The position numbers and the translations under genes are program-made. This document shows, piece by piece, positions 1 to 8,907 of a stretch of 64,000 nucleotides of DNA (positions are counted from its first letter, which is position 1; every line of letters starts with the position of its first letter). Source of the DNA: CAJFUR01 sp904420575 (GTDB taxonomy: Bacteria; Actinomycetota; Coriobacteriia; Coriobacteriales; Eggerthellaceae); contig OZ221973.1 in the NCBI GenBank assembly GCA_965119745.1, positions 2,294,001 through 2,358,000 on the forward strand, written 5' to 3'. The notes under the pieces were generated by a model. The model searched no databases. It saw only the letters and a program-made list of their open reading frames with translations, and was not told the DNA's origin.

Positions 1-3
1 CAT
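1..3 (-). CDS. Start codon of a minus-strand gene running off the left edge
   Basis: Read on the minus strand, the first three bases of the window are an ATG preceded by GGAAGGAG at 6-13, an excellent ribosome-binding site at normal spacing. A divergent gene therefore very probably begins here and lies outside the window. Nothing can be said about its product. Regulators often sit next to BceAB-type transporters such as the one that follows, but that is inference from context only. Confidence 0.45.
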
Positions 4-114
4 GATCTCCTTCCCCCACGACCGCCGCAGGCTGGACGTGCAGAGCGCCTGATACCGGCATGCAGGTCGTGAAAAGCCAGCGAGAGGCGCCTGCTTTCCT
101 GCCTCGCATCCCCA

Positions 115-156
115 GGATCCCTCGACTCCGCGCTTCGCGTTGCGCTCGGGACGACA
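115..156. repeat. REP-like dispersed repeat, family 1, copy 1
   Basis: The segment reads GGATCCCTCGACTCCGCG and continues to CGGGACGACA. It is one arm of the CATCCTGAGCGAG / GTCGAAGGATC palindrome family seen again at 5595-5717, 23496-23542 and 45474-45541. It lies between the presumed divergent gene at the left edge and the ABC transporter. Confidence 0.6.
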
Positions 157-263
157 CGAAGTTTCCTGACAAAACCGTAAGGTTGGGGTAAGGCTCTTCG
201 ATGGCGTGCGGGGCGGAGGAGCCGTACCATCGTGGCAGTCAGAATTCCGAAGGAGTGATCGTC

Positions 264-1127
264 ATGACCGAAGTGTACGCAACCCCCGGGAGCGCGGCGA
301 CAGGGACGCCTGCGCACGCCGGAGCCTCCACGTTCCAACCTGCCGCCTGTGCGGGAACCCCGCGCCCTGTCCTGTCCGTCCGCCAGATAGAGAAGGTGTA
401 CGGCAACCGCGACTCCGTCACGCATGCCATCAACGACATCAGTTTCGACGTGATGCCGGGCGAGTTCGTGGGCATCATGGGTCCTTCGGGCTCCGGCAAG
501 ACCACGCTGCTCAACTGCGTCGCGACCATCGACACGGTGACCAGCGGCCACATCCTGGTGGACGGGCGGGACGTTACGGGCCTGCGCAGTCGCGCGCTCG
601 CCAAGTTCCGCCGCGACGATCTGGGCTTCGTCTTCCAGGACTCCAACCTGCTCGACACGCTGACCGGGTTCGAGAACGTCGCGCTCGCGCTCACCATCAA
701 GGGCGAGCACGTCTCCAAGGTGCGCACCTTGGTGGAGGACATCGCCCGCACGCTCGGCGTCGGCGAGGTGCTGAACAAGTACCCCTACCAGATGTCGGGC
801 GGCCAGAAGCAGCGCATCGCCGCCGCACGCGCCATCGTGGCCGACCCGAAGCTCGTGCTGGCCGACGAGCCCACGGGGGCGCTCGACTCCCGCAGCGCGG
901 GCGTCATGCTGGACACGCTCACCATGATGAACGAGAAGCTGCACGCCACCATCATGATGGTCACGCACGACTCGTTCGCCGCCTCGTTCGCCAGCCGCAT
1001 CCTGTTCATCAAGGACGGCACCGTGTTCAACGAGATACGCCGCGGCGACACGAGCCGTGCGGACTTCTTCAACCGCATCATGGAAGTGGTCACGTTCCTG
1101 GGTGGTGACGTGCGCGATGCTGGCTAA
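264..1127 (+). CDS. ABC transporter ATP-binding protein, BceA type
   Basis: This is the cytoplasmic ATPase of a MacB/BceA-type exporter; such pairs usually act in resistance to cell-wall-active peptides, but the substrate here is unknown. The Walker A motif GPSGSGKTT lies near residue 73, the signature MSGGQKQR near 178 and Walker B LVLADEPTG near 200, followed by the switch histidine in MMVTHD. The ATG at 264 was chosen because GAAGGAG lies just upstream; an in-frame ATG at 201 has no such site. An alanine/proline-rich tail of about 35 residues precedes the ATPase fold. The gene overlaps the permease gene by 11 bases, so the two are translationally coupled. Confidence 0.9.
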   Translation: MTEVYATPGSAATGTPAHAGASTFQPAACAGTPRPVLSVRQIEKVYGNRDSVTHAINDISFDVMPGEFVGIMGPSGSGKTTLLNCVATIDTVTSGHILVDGRDVTGLRSRALAKFRRDDLGFVFQDSNLLDTLTGFENVALALTIKGEHVSKVRTLVEDIARTLGVGEVLNKYPYQMSGGQKQRIAAARAIVADPKLVLADEPTGALDSRSAGVMLDTLTMMNEKLHATIMMVTHDSFAASFASRILFIKDGTVFNEIRRGDTSRADFFNRIMEVVTFLGGDVRDAG

Positions 1128-3321
1128 ACTCGCGCTGCGCAACGTGCGCCGCTCGGTGCGCGACTACGCCGTCTACTTCGTCACGCTCCTGTTCGGCGTG
1201 GCGGTGTTCTACGCGTTCAATTCCGTGCGCAACCAGTCCATCCTGTTCGACCTGGGCTCCTCGTCGGCAAGCGCGTTCGAGCTCACGGCGAACTTCCTGG
1301 GCATGTTCTCCGTGGTCATAGCCTGCGTGCTGGGTTTCTTGGTGGTCTACGCGAACCGCTTCCTCATCCGTCGGCGCAAGCAGGAGTTCGGCACCTACCT
1401 GCTTCTGGGCATGCGGCCGGGGCAGGTCTCGGCCATCGTGCTCATGGAGACGGTCTGCGTCGGCGCGATCTCGTTGGCCGTGGGCCTGGCACTGGGCGTC
1501 GGGCTTTCCCAAGGGCTCTCGTTCTTCACGGCAGGGCTGTTCAACATCCCCATGCAGCAGTACCGCTTCATATTCTCGTCCGACGCGTTCGCGCAGACGC
1601 TTCTGTGCTTCGTGCTCATCTTCGTGGTGGTGGCGCTGTTCAACACGCTGTCCATCAGGCGCTACAAGCTCATCGACTTGCTGGGCGCGCGCAACCGCAA
1701 CGAGCGCTTCCGCGTGCGCAACCCCTGGATCAGCCTTGCGGGCTTCGTGGTGGCCGTCGCGGTGCTGGCCTGGGCCTACGTGACGCTCATCCACAACGGC
1801 CTGGTGTACTTCGACGGGGAGTTCTGGAAGGCGACCGCGCTCATGCTGGTGGGGACGTTTTTGTTCTTCTGGTCGGTGGCGGGCTTCGTCATCGCCGTCG
1901 TCGAGCGCACGCGCGGCGTGTACTTTAGGGGTCTCGCCATGTTCACGACGCGCCAGATAGCCAGCAAGGTGAACACGGCGTTCCTGTCGCTGTCGGTGGT
2001 GTGCGTCATGCTGTTCTTCTCGCTCACGGTGTTCTCCACGGGGGCGGGGCTGGTGCAGCTGTTCACCGGTAACGTGGAAGAGGGCACGCAGTACGACGCC
2101 ACGCTCGCGGCGAACCTGTATTTGGCCTTGGACAACGTGAACGAGGACAAGCTCGCGGAAATGCAGGCGGAGGACGCGCAGGCGGCCGCGGACTACGTGG
2201 CCGCGCAGGAGGCGCGCGCCGCCGAGGTGCGCGCCGAGGCGGAGAAGTGGGACTGGAGCATCGAGCGGCGCCTGGCCGAGGCGGTCCCGGACTGGGACGG
2301 CTTCGTGAAGGACGCGGTCCAGGTGGACATGTACCAGCCGAAGCGGGACACCACCACCTACGGCGAGCTCATGGACCGCTTCGGCGTGGCGCTGGGCAGC
2401 AAGGAACAGAACGAGGGCCTGAGACCCCAGAACGTCGGCATGGTGGGCGTGTCGCAGTTCAACGCCGCCCGCGCGCTTGCCGGCCGCGAACCCATCGAGG
2501 TGGGCGAAGGCCAGTTCGCGGTGAACAACGCTTTCGAGATGACGGAAGAGCTGTCCCGCAGCATGGCGCAGCAGGGCACCGAGATCGTGGTGGACGGCCA
2601 GACGCTCGTCGCCACGGGCGAGTACGTCGAGCAGATGCTCTCCACCACCACGTTCTCCAACGACGCCGCCACGATCATCGTGCCCGACGCGGTGATCGAC
2701 GGGCTGCGCGCCGCAGGCGAGGCTCCCTACGCCAGCTATCTGGACGTGGACTACAAGGTCGACCGCGCCGAAGGCGACCGGCTTCTGTACGCCGCCCTTG
2801 CGCAGGCGCTGCCTCCCGACCAGCAGCAGGCCGGCTACGGTTGGCAATACCGTTCGGCGCCGTGGCCCGTCACCGTCGTGACGACGGCCAACGGGGTGAT
2901 AGAGCAGTCCGGCGGCATGCGCATGATGATCACGTATTTGGCGCTTTACATCGGCTTCGTGTTCCTCATCACCACGGCGGCGCTGCTGGCCATCCAGCAG
3001 CTTTCCGAGACGAGCGACTCGCTGCCGCGCTACCGGCTTTTGGCCGAGATAGGCTGCGACCGCCGCATGATCTTCCGCTCGCTGGCGACGCAGGTGGTCG
3101 TGTACTTCCTGGCGCCGCTGGCGCTGGCGGTGTGCCATTCCGTGTGTGCCGTGGGCGTGCTGGGAGAAAGCATGTTCGAACAGCTGGGCATCTCGGTGAC
3201 CGATCCCGTCCTCATGACGGTGGCGTTCACGGCGGTGGTGTACGGCAGCTACCTGCTGGTCACGTACTTCGCGAGCCGCGGCACCGTGCGCGCCTCGCTG
3301 GGCAAGCGGCTCTTAGGGTAG
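1117..3321 (+). CDS. FtsX-family ABC transporter permease, BceB type
   Basis: This is the membrane subunit partnered with the preceding ATPase. The protein has about 734 residues, with a membrane segment near residue 20, a group of segments to about residue 310, a large extracytoplasmic domain (about 340-610) and a terminal FtsX-like block of three segments. That long domain between segments 7 and 8 is typical of BceB permeases, where it senses peptide antibiotics. A charged alanine/glutamate-rich stretch near residues 350-390 is probably a coiled coil. The start at 1117 overlaps the ATPase gene and begins with MLAKLALRNVRRS, the usual N-terminus of the family. No BceRS-like two-component genes lie downstream; the gene at the left edge may be related. 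Confidence 0.88.
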   Translation: MLAKLALRNVRRSVRDYAVYFVTLLFGVAVFYAFNSVRNQSILFDLGSSSASAFELTANFLGMFSVVIACVLGFLVVYANRFLIRRRKQEFGTYLLLGMRPGQVSAIVLMETVCVGAISLAVGLALGVGLSQGLSFFTAGLFNIPMQQYRFIFSSDAFAQTLLCFVLIFVVVALFNTLSIRRYKLIDLLGARNRNERFRVRNPWISLAGFVVAVAVLAWAYVTLIHNGLVYFDGEFWKATALMLVGTFLFFWSVAGFVIAVVERTRGVYFRGLAMFTTRQIASKVNTAFLSLSVVCVMLFFSLTVFSTGAGLVQLFTGNVEEGTQYDATLAANLYLALDNVNEDKLAEMQAEDAQAAADYVAAQEARAAEVRAEAEKWDWSIERRLAEAVPDWDGFVKDAVQVDMYQPKRDTTTYGELMDRFGVALGSKEQNEGLRPQNVGMVGVSQFNAARALAGREPIEVGEGQFAVNNAFEMTEELSRSMAQQGTEIVVDGQTLVATGEYVEQMLSTTTFSNDAATIIVPDAVIDGLRAAGEAPYASYLDVDYKVDRAEGDRLLYAALAQALPPDQQQAGYGWQYRSAPWPVTVVTTANGVIEQSGGMRMMITYLALYIGFVFLITTAALLAIQQLSETSDSLPRYRLLAEIGCDRRMIFRSLATQVVVYFLAPLALAVCHSVCAVGVLGESMFEQLGISVTDPVLMTVAFTAVVYGSYLLVTYFASRGTVRASLGKRLLG

Positions 3322-3328
3322 GGGCGTG

Positions 3329-3360
3329 GGGCCTGCAGGCGGGCGTCCGCCTGCAGGCCC
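3329..3360 (+). terminator. Perfect 14-bp hairpin after the ABC transporter
   Basis: GGGCCTGCAGGCGG at 3329-3342 pairs perfectly with 3347-3360 across a 4-base loop, 8 bases after the permease stop. Only a weak T-rich tract follows, so termination may be partial. Confidence 0.65.
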
Positions 3361-3408
3361 TCCTGCAATTGCTCCCGCTTTGCAGCAGCGCGGCGCCTCG
3401 GCATGGGC

Positions 3409-3414
3409 TACAAT
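3409..3414 (+). promoter_or_regulatory. Likely -10 element (TACAAT) for the IIC-EAL gene
   Basis: TACAAT lies 56 bases before the GTG start at 3470. No -35 at ideal spacing was found, so this is a modest call. Confidence 0.4.
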
Positions 3415-3469
3415 AGTGCGTGTGTCTTTCCGAGGACACGTCCGGTAAGCTGCGGCCAGGAAGGGCACC

Positions 3470-5605
3470 GTGTCGACGAGCATCGCAAAGCGCTTCGAGC
3501 GCATCGAGGGCGTCATGGCCTTCCAGGCCATCCGCCAAGGGCTCGTCCTCACCATCCCCGTGCTGCTCGTCGGGTCGTTCTGCCTCGTCTTCCTCAACCT
3601 TCCCTTCGGGGCGTACCAGGACGCGCTGTCCGCGCTGCCCTGGATCACGTCGGCTCTCACCATGGCCTACGACGCCACGATGGGCATCTTCTCGCTGTAC
3701 GTGGCCGTGAGCATAGGCCTGTGCTACGCGCGGGCCTATGCGGCCCGCTTCGGCGGCTTCTTCATCCAGGGCGCGCCCTTCGCCGCACTGGCGGGCTACC
3801 TGGTGCTCGTGGGGTTCGGCTGGGGCTCCGTCGATCTGGCCGTGCTCAGCACGCGTTCCCTGTTCGTCGCCATCATAAGCGGGCTCGGCTCGGCCATGCT
3901 CTACTGCCGCATCGTAGGCCGCCTGCCCGCCCGCCGCCGTTACGGCGACAGCATGGACGGCGTGTTCAACCAGGCGGTCACGGCGCTCGTGCCCATCGCT
4001 GCCGTGGTGGCGCTCTGCGCCGCCCTCAACGCGACCGCGGCCGTCGTCTTTTCGGCGGGAAGCGTCGAGGAGCTGTTCTTCGCGGGCGTGAGCGCCCTTT
4101 TCCCCCTGGCCGACGCGTCGCTGGGGAGCGGCCTTCTGTACCTCTTGGCGAACAACGTCATGTGGTTCTTCGGCATCCACGGCGGCAACATGCTCGACGG
4201 CGTGGCACAAAGCGTGTTCGTGCCCGGCACGGCCGCCAACGCCGCGTCCCTGGCGGCAGGCGGCGGCACCGTGCAGATCGTCACCAAGACCTTCTTCGAC
4301 GTGTTCGCGTCCATCGGCGGGGCGGGCGCGCTGCTTTCGCTGCTCGTCGCCATTCTGCTGTTCGGCCATCGCCGCAACGTGCGCCGGCTTTCGGCGTTCG
4401 CCGCGGTGCCCATGGCCTTCAACGTGAGCGAGATCATGATGTTCGGCCTGCCCGTGGTGTGGAACCCCACGTTGTTCGTGCCGTTCATCCTGGTGCCGCT
4501 CGTGAACCTGGTCGTGGCCTACGCGGCCACGGCGGTGGGCCTGGTGCCGCCGACCGTCGTGGACGTGACGTGGACGGCGCCGCCGCTCGTGGGCGGCTAC
4601 GTGGCCACGGGCTCCGTTGCCGGAGCCGTGCTGCAGCTGGTCAACATCGCCGTGGGCGCCGTGCTGTACCTGCCGTTCCTGCGCCGCTACGAGCGCGCCG
4701 CCGACGAGCGGGCCCAGGACGAGTACCGGGGGCTGCTCGCCCTGCTGCGCGAGGCGGAGCTCGCGCAGCGCGAGGTGGCCTTGCTGGACGCGCCGGGCGT
4801 CTTGGGCTCCGTGGCGCGCTCGCTCGCCGAGGACGTGTGCCAGGCGGTGGAGCGCCGCGAGCTGGAGCTGCACTACCAGCCTCAGTTCGACGCGGATGGC
4901 GCCGCCGTCGGCGCCGAGGCGCTGCTGCGCTTCCGGCACCCCGAGTACGGGATGGTCTATCCGCCTCTCGTGGTGGAGCTGGCGGCGCAGGCGGGCGTGC
5001 TGGAGGATCTGGAGCGCGCCGTGTTCGACCGTGCCCTCGACGACGCGGCGCGCATCCAGGAGCTGGCCCACGAAGGGGTGGTGCGCGAGGACTTCACGGT
5101 GAGCGTGAACGCCACGGCACGGATGCTGCAGGACGCCGACGACGTCGACTTCGTCATCGCCGCCGTGCGGGCGCGCGGGCTCGACGCGGGCCGCGTGGTG
5201 GTGGAGGCGACCGAGCGCGAGGCGCTCCGGTGGGACGCCGGCGCCTCCCAGCTGCTGCGACGTCTCGCGGACGCGGGCGTGCCTCTGGCCATCGACGACT
5301 TTTCCATGGGGCGCACGTCGTTCCAGTACCTCGAGACCAGCGTGTTCTCCGTCGTGAAGCTGGACGGCGCCATGGCCCAGGGCGTGCTGGAGAACGAGCG
5401 TTACGCCGAGATCGTCTCGTCCATCACCAAGCTCTCCGAGCAGCTGGGCTTCACGGTGCTGGCCGAGTACGTGGAGACCGCCGAGCAGCGCGACCTGCTG
5501 CACCGCCTGGGCTGCTCGTACTTCCAGGGCTACCTGTACGCGCCCGCGCTTCCCTACGCCCAGATGGTTGAAAAGGTGCGCAGCGCCCCGCGCCTGTCAT
5601 CCTGA
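3470..5605 (+). CDS. PTS sugar IIC-like membrane domain fused to an EAL domain
   Basis: The protein joins a sugar phosphotransferase IIC-type membrane domain (residues about 1-410, with the hydrophobic GLVLTIPVLLVGSFCLVF near residue 25 and the family segment NNVMWFFGIHGGN near 225) to a C-terminal c-di-GMP phosphodiesterase domain (about 455-705). EAL landmarks are present: ELHYQPQ, the EALLRF form of the signature, VNAT, VVVEATERE, AIDDFS, VVKLDG, EYVETAEQ and QGYLYAP, so catalysis looks possible. No IIA or IIB domain is present here or next to it. The inferred role is a membrane sensor coupling sugar binding to c-di-GMP turnover. The GTG start has AGGAAGG upstream. The last codons and TGA lie inside a dispersed repeat that begins at 5595. 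Confidence 0.85.
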   Translation: MSTSIAKRFERIEGVMAFQAIRQGLVLTIPVLLVGSFCLVFLNLPFGAYQDALSALPWITSALTMAYDATMGIFSLYVAVSIGLCYARAYAARFGGFFIQGAPFAALAGYLVLVGFGWGSVDLAVLSTRSLFVAIISGLGSAMLYCRIVGRLPARRRYGDSMDGVFNQAVTALVPIAAVVALCAALNATAAVVFSAGSVEELFFAGVSALFPLADASLGSGLLYLLANNVMWFFGIHGGNMLDGVAQSVFVPGTAANAASLAAGGGTVQIVTKTFFDVFASIGGAGALLSLLVAILLFGHRRNVRRLSAFAAVPMAFNVSEIMMFGLPVVWNPTLFVPFILVPLVNLVVAYAATAVGLVPPTVVDVTWTAPPLVGGYVATGSVAGAVLQLVNIAVGAVLYLPFLRRYERAADERAQDEYRGLLALLREAELAQREVALLDAPGVLGSVARSLAEDVCQAVERRELELHYQPQFDADGAAVGAEALLRFRHPEYGMVYPPLVVELAAQAGVLEDLERAVFDRALDDAARIQELAHEGVVREDFTVSVNATARMLQDADDVDFVIAAVRARGLDAGRVVVEATEREALRWDAGASQLLRRLADAGVPLAIDDFSMGRTSFQYLETSVFSVVKLDGAMAQGVLENERYAEIVSSITKLSEQLGFTVLAEYVETAEQRDLLHRLGCSYFQGYLYAPALPYAQMVEKVRSAPRLSS

Positions 5606-5717
5606 GCGAGCGCAGCGAGTCGAAGGATCTTCTTCCTTGCCCGAGATCCTTCGACTTCGGCCTTCGGCCTGCACTCAGGACGACAAAGCAGGACGCTCCG
5701 CTCGCTCAGGATGACGA
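5595..5717. repeat. REP-like dispersed repeat, family 1, copy 2 (compound)
   Basis: TGTCATCCTGAGCGAGCGCA starts at 5595 and runs into GAGTCGAAGGATC; 5644-5685 carries the inverse arm (GATCCTTCGACTTC to CAGGACGACA), and 5695-5717 a third partial unit ending CTCAGGATGACGA. The arms pair into a long hairpin that could also terminate transcription. The repeat overlaps the last three codons of the IIC-EAL gene. Confidence 0.75.
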
Positions 5718-5794
5718 AGGAAGGGCCGTTCCTTCCGCGGGAATCCCCGCCGCCCTGATCGAACGTTTTGTGAACGCTTTCTGGAAGACTAAAA

Positions 5795-5808
5795 CGAACA
5801 GATGTTTT
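5795..5808 (+). promoter_or_regulatory. Candidate SOS (LexA) box upstream of uvrA
   Basis: CGAACAGATGTTTT matches 13 of 14 positions of the Gram-positive/actinobacterial LexA consensus CGAACRNRYGTTYG. It ends 25 bases before the probable -10 at 5834, so a bound repressor would cover the -35 region. The match and the placement in front of a classic SOS gene support the call. Confidence 0.72.
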
Positions 5809-5833
5809 CGCCGTGATGGTGCTTCCCGTGCGC

Positions 5834-5839
5834 TACAAT
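5834..5839 (+). promoter_or_regulatory. -10 element (TACAAT) of uvrA
   Basis: TACAAT lies 77 bases before the uvrA ATG and immediately downstream of the SOS-box-like sequence. Confidence 0.55.
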
Positions 5840-5916
5840 GGATGATTGCGGATAAATGATACTTGGCCGGTAGCCTCTATGCGCTCCCGGAACCATGGAC
5901 CAAAGGAAGAGCATCT

Positions 5917-8793
5917 ATGGGACAGAACGCCATCGTCATCAAAGGCGCACGCGAGCACAACCTGAAGGACATCGACCTCACCATACCGCGCGACCAGCTG
6001 GTCGTGTTCACGGGGCTTTCGGGCTCGGGCAAGTCCAGCCTGGCCTTCGACACCATGTACGCCGAAGGGCAGCGCCGCTACGTGGAGAGCCTCTCCAGCT
6101 ACGCGCGCATGTTCCTGGGGCAGATGAACAAGCCCGACCTGGACAGCATCGACGGCCTGTCGCCGGCCGTGTCCATCGACCAGAAGACCACCAGCAAGAA
6201 CCCGCGCTCCACCGTGGGCACCACCACCGAGATATACGACTACCTGCGCCTCTTGTTCGCGCGCGTGGGCGTGCCGCACTGCCCGGAATGCGGGCGGCCC
6301 GTGAAGAAGCAGACCACCGACCAGGTGACCGACGAGATCCTGGCGCTCGCCCCGGACGCGAAGGCCATCGTCATGGCGCCCGTGGTGGCGGGGCGCAAGG
6401 GCGAGTTCACCAAGCTGTTTGCAGACCTGCAGAAGGAGGGCTTCTCCCGTGTGCGCGTCGACGGCGAGATCGTGAAGCTCGACGGCGAGCCGCTCACCCT
6501 GAACAAGAAGATCAAGCACTTCATCGACGTGGTAGTCGATCGCGTGCAGCTGAAGGAGAGCGCCACGAGCCGCATTGCCGAGGCGGTGGAGCTGGCGTGC
6601 AAGCTGGCCGACGGGCGCGTGCTCGTGCAGGTGCTCGACGCGGACGGCAAGCCGACGGGGGAGGCCGGCGGGCAGTCCTCCGGCGCCACGGGCGGCCTGG
6701 GCGCGGGGGAGCACCTGTTCTCGCTGGCGCTCGCGTGCCCGGAACACGGCCATTCCATGGACGAGCTGCAGCCGCGCGACTTCTCGTTCAACGCCCCCTA
6801 CGGCGCGTGCCCCGACTGCCTGGGCATCGGCAGCCGCGACGAGGTGGACCCCACGCTCGTGGTCCCCGACCCGTCGCTCTCGCTCTCCGAGGGCGCCGTG
6901 GCGCCGTTCAAGACCGGCAACTACTACCCGCAGGTGCTGCGCGCCGTGGCCCAGCACATGGGCGTCTCGCCCGACACGCCGTGGGAGGACATGCCCGCCA
7001 AGGCGCAGAAGGCCCTCCTGCACGGCCTGGGCAAGGAGAAGGTGCGCGTCGACTACGTGACGGTGGACGGCCGCGAGACGTACTGGTACATAGAGTGGGA
7101 AGGGGCGCTCGCCGCCGTCATGCGCCGCTACCAGGAGGCGCAGAGCGACGCGCAGCGCGAGAAGCTGGCGGGCTACTTCGCCACGGTGCCGTGCCAGACG
7201 TGCGGCGGGCGCCGCCTGAAGCCCGAGATCCTGGCCGTCACCGTGGGCGAGAGATCCATCCACGACGTGACCGAGATGAGCGCGGCCGACTCGCTCGCGT
7301 TCTTCGAGGGGCTGTCGTTCGAGGGGCAGAACGGGCAGATAGCCGGCCCCATCGTGAAGGAGATCAAGGCGCGCCTCAAGTTCCTGGTGGACGTGGGGCT
7401 GGACTACCTCACGCTCGAGCGCGCCACGGCGACGCTTTCCGGCGGCGAGGCGCAGCGCATCCGCCTGGCCACGCAGATAGGCGCGGGGCTCATGGGCGTG
7501 CTCTACATCCTGGACGAGCCGTCCATCGGGCTGCACCAGCGCGACAACGAACGCCTCATCGCCACGCTGGAACGCCTGCGCGACCTGGGCAACACCGTGG
7601 TGGTGGTGGAACACGACGAGGACACCATCCGCGCCGCCGACTTCGTGGTGGACATGGGCCCGGGCGCGGGCGAGCAGGGCGGCTACGTGGTGGCCGCAGG
7701 CACGCCCGAGGAGATCATGCAGGCGGAAGGCTCGCTCACGGCCGACTACCTGTCCGGGCGGCGCACCATCGAGGTGCCGAAGGCCCGCCGCCGCCCGCGG
7801 CGCGGCTCGCTCAAGATGACCGGGGCCACCGAGAACAACCTGCGAAACGTCACGCTGGAGGTGCCGCTGGGCACGCTCACCGTGGTCACGGGCGTGTCCG
7901 GATCGGGCAAGAGCTCGCTGGTGACCGACACGCTGGCGCCGGCCCTGGCGAACCGCCTGAACCATGCGCACCGCCGCACGGGCGCCTACCGCAAGATAAC
8001 CGGGCTCGACAAGCTGGACAAGGTCATCAACATCGACCAGAGCCCCATCGGGCGCACGCCCCGCTCCAACCCGGCCACCTACATCGGGCTGTGGGACGAC
8101 ATACGGGCCCTGTTCGCGTCCACACAGGAGGCCAAGGCACGCGGTTACTCGCCCGGCCGCTTCTCGTTCAACGTGAGCGGCGGCCGCTGCGAGGCGTGCA
8201 AGGGCGACGGCCAGATAAAGATAGAGATGCACTTCCTGCCCGACGTGTACGTGCCCTGCGAGGTGTGCGGCGGGCACCGCTACAACCGCGAGACGCTGCA
8301 GGTGACGTACCGCGGCAAGAACATCGCCCAGGTGCTGGACATGACGGTGGAAGAGGCGCTGGCGTTCTTCGAGAACATACCCGGCATCAAGCGCAAGCTG
8401 CAGACGCTCCACGACGTGGGCCTGGGCTACATCCGCCTGGGCCAGCCCGCCACCACGCTTTCCGGCGGCGAGGCGCAGCGCGTCAAGCTGGCCAGCGAGC
8501 TGCAGAAGCGCCAGACCGGCAAGACCTTCTACATCCTGGACGAGCCCACCACCGGCCTGCACTTCGAGGACGTGCGCCAGCTGCTGATCGTGCTCCAGCG
8601 CCTGGTGGACGCCGGGAACACGGTGCTGGTGATCGAGCACAACCTGGACGTCGTCAAGTGCGCGGACCATATCGTGGATCTGGGCCCCGACGGCGGCGAG
8701 CGGGGCGGCACCATCGTCGCCCAGGGGACGCCCGAAGAGGTCGCGCAGGTCCCCGACAGCCACACGGGGGCCTTCCTCAAGCGGATGCTCTAG
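5917..8793 (+). CDS. uvrA: Excinuclease ABC subunit A
   Basis: This is the damage-recognition ATPase of nucleotide excision repair, which works with UvrB and UvrC. It has two ABC modules: the first has GLSGSGKSS near residue 32, LSGGEAQRIRLA and LYILDEPSIGLH; the second has GVSGSGKSS near 665, LSGGEAQRVKLA and FYILDEPTTGLH. Zinc-finger cysteine pairs are visible (CPECG, CPDCLG, CEACKG, CEVCGG). At 958 residues it has the usual length. The ATG at 5917 follows AAAGGAAGA; an in-frame ATG at 5863 has no ribosome site. It is a single-gene unit with an SOS-box-like operator upstream. Confidence 0.97.
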   Translation: MGQNAIVIKGAREHNLKDIDLTIPRDQLVVFTGLSGSGKSSLAFDTMYAEGQRRYVESLSSYARMFLGQMNKPDLDSIDGLSPAVSIDQKTTSKNPRSTVGTTTEIYDYLRLLFARVGVPHCPECGRPVKKQTTDQVTDEILALAPDAKAIVMAPVVAGRKGEFTKLFADLQKEGFSRVRVDGEIVKLDGEPLTLNKKIKHFIDVVVDRVQLKESATSRIAEAVELACKLADGRVLVQVLDADGKPTGEAGGQSSGATGGLGAGEHLFSLALACPEHGHSMDELQPRDFSFNAPYGACPDCLGIGSRDEVDPTLVVPDPSLSLSEGAVAPFKTGNYYPQVLRAVAQHMGVSPDTPWEDMPAKAQKALLHGLGKEKVRVDYVTVDGRETYWYIEWEGALAAVMRRYQEAQSDAQREKLAGYFATVPCQTCGGRRLKPEILAVTVGERSIHDVTEMSAADSLAFFEGLSFEGQNGQIAGPIVKEIKARLKFLVDVGLDYLTLERATATLSGGEAQRIRLATQIGAGLMGVLYILDEPSIGLHQRDNERLIATLERLRDLGNTVVVVEHDEDTIRAADFVVDMGPGAGEQGGYVVAAGTPEEIMQAEGSLTADYLSGRRTIEVPKARRRPRRGSLKMTGATENNLRNVTLEVPLGTLTVVTGVSGSGKSSLVTDTLAPALANRLNHAHRRTGAYRKITGLDKLDKVINIDQSPIGRTPRSNPATYIGLWDDIRALFASTQEAKARGYSPGRFSFNVSGGRCEACKGDGQIKIEMHFLPDVYVPCEVCGGHRYNRETLQVTYRGKNIAQVLDMTVEEALAFFENIPGIKRKLQTLHDVGLGYIRLGQPATTLSGGEAQRVKLASELQKRQTGKTFYILDEPTTGLHFEDVRQLLIVLQRLVDAGNTVLVIEHNLDVVKCADHIVDLGPDGGERGGTIVAQGTPEEVAQVPDSHTGAFLKRML

Positions 8794-8907
8794 GAATCCG
8801 GGACATTCTTCCGCGCAACGTCTTTACCGCCGGGTGCGGACGTGCGACAATGCGCTGCGGCATTTTTTCACGGGCATCCGGCGGCTGCAGGAAAGAGGAC
8901 GGAAGGC

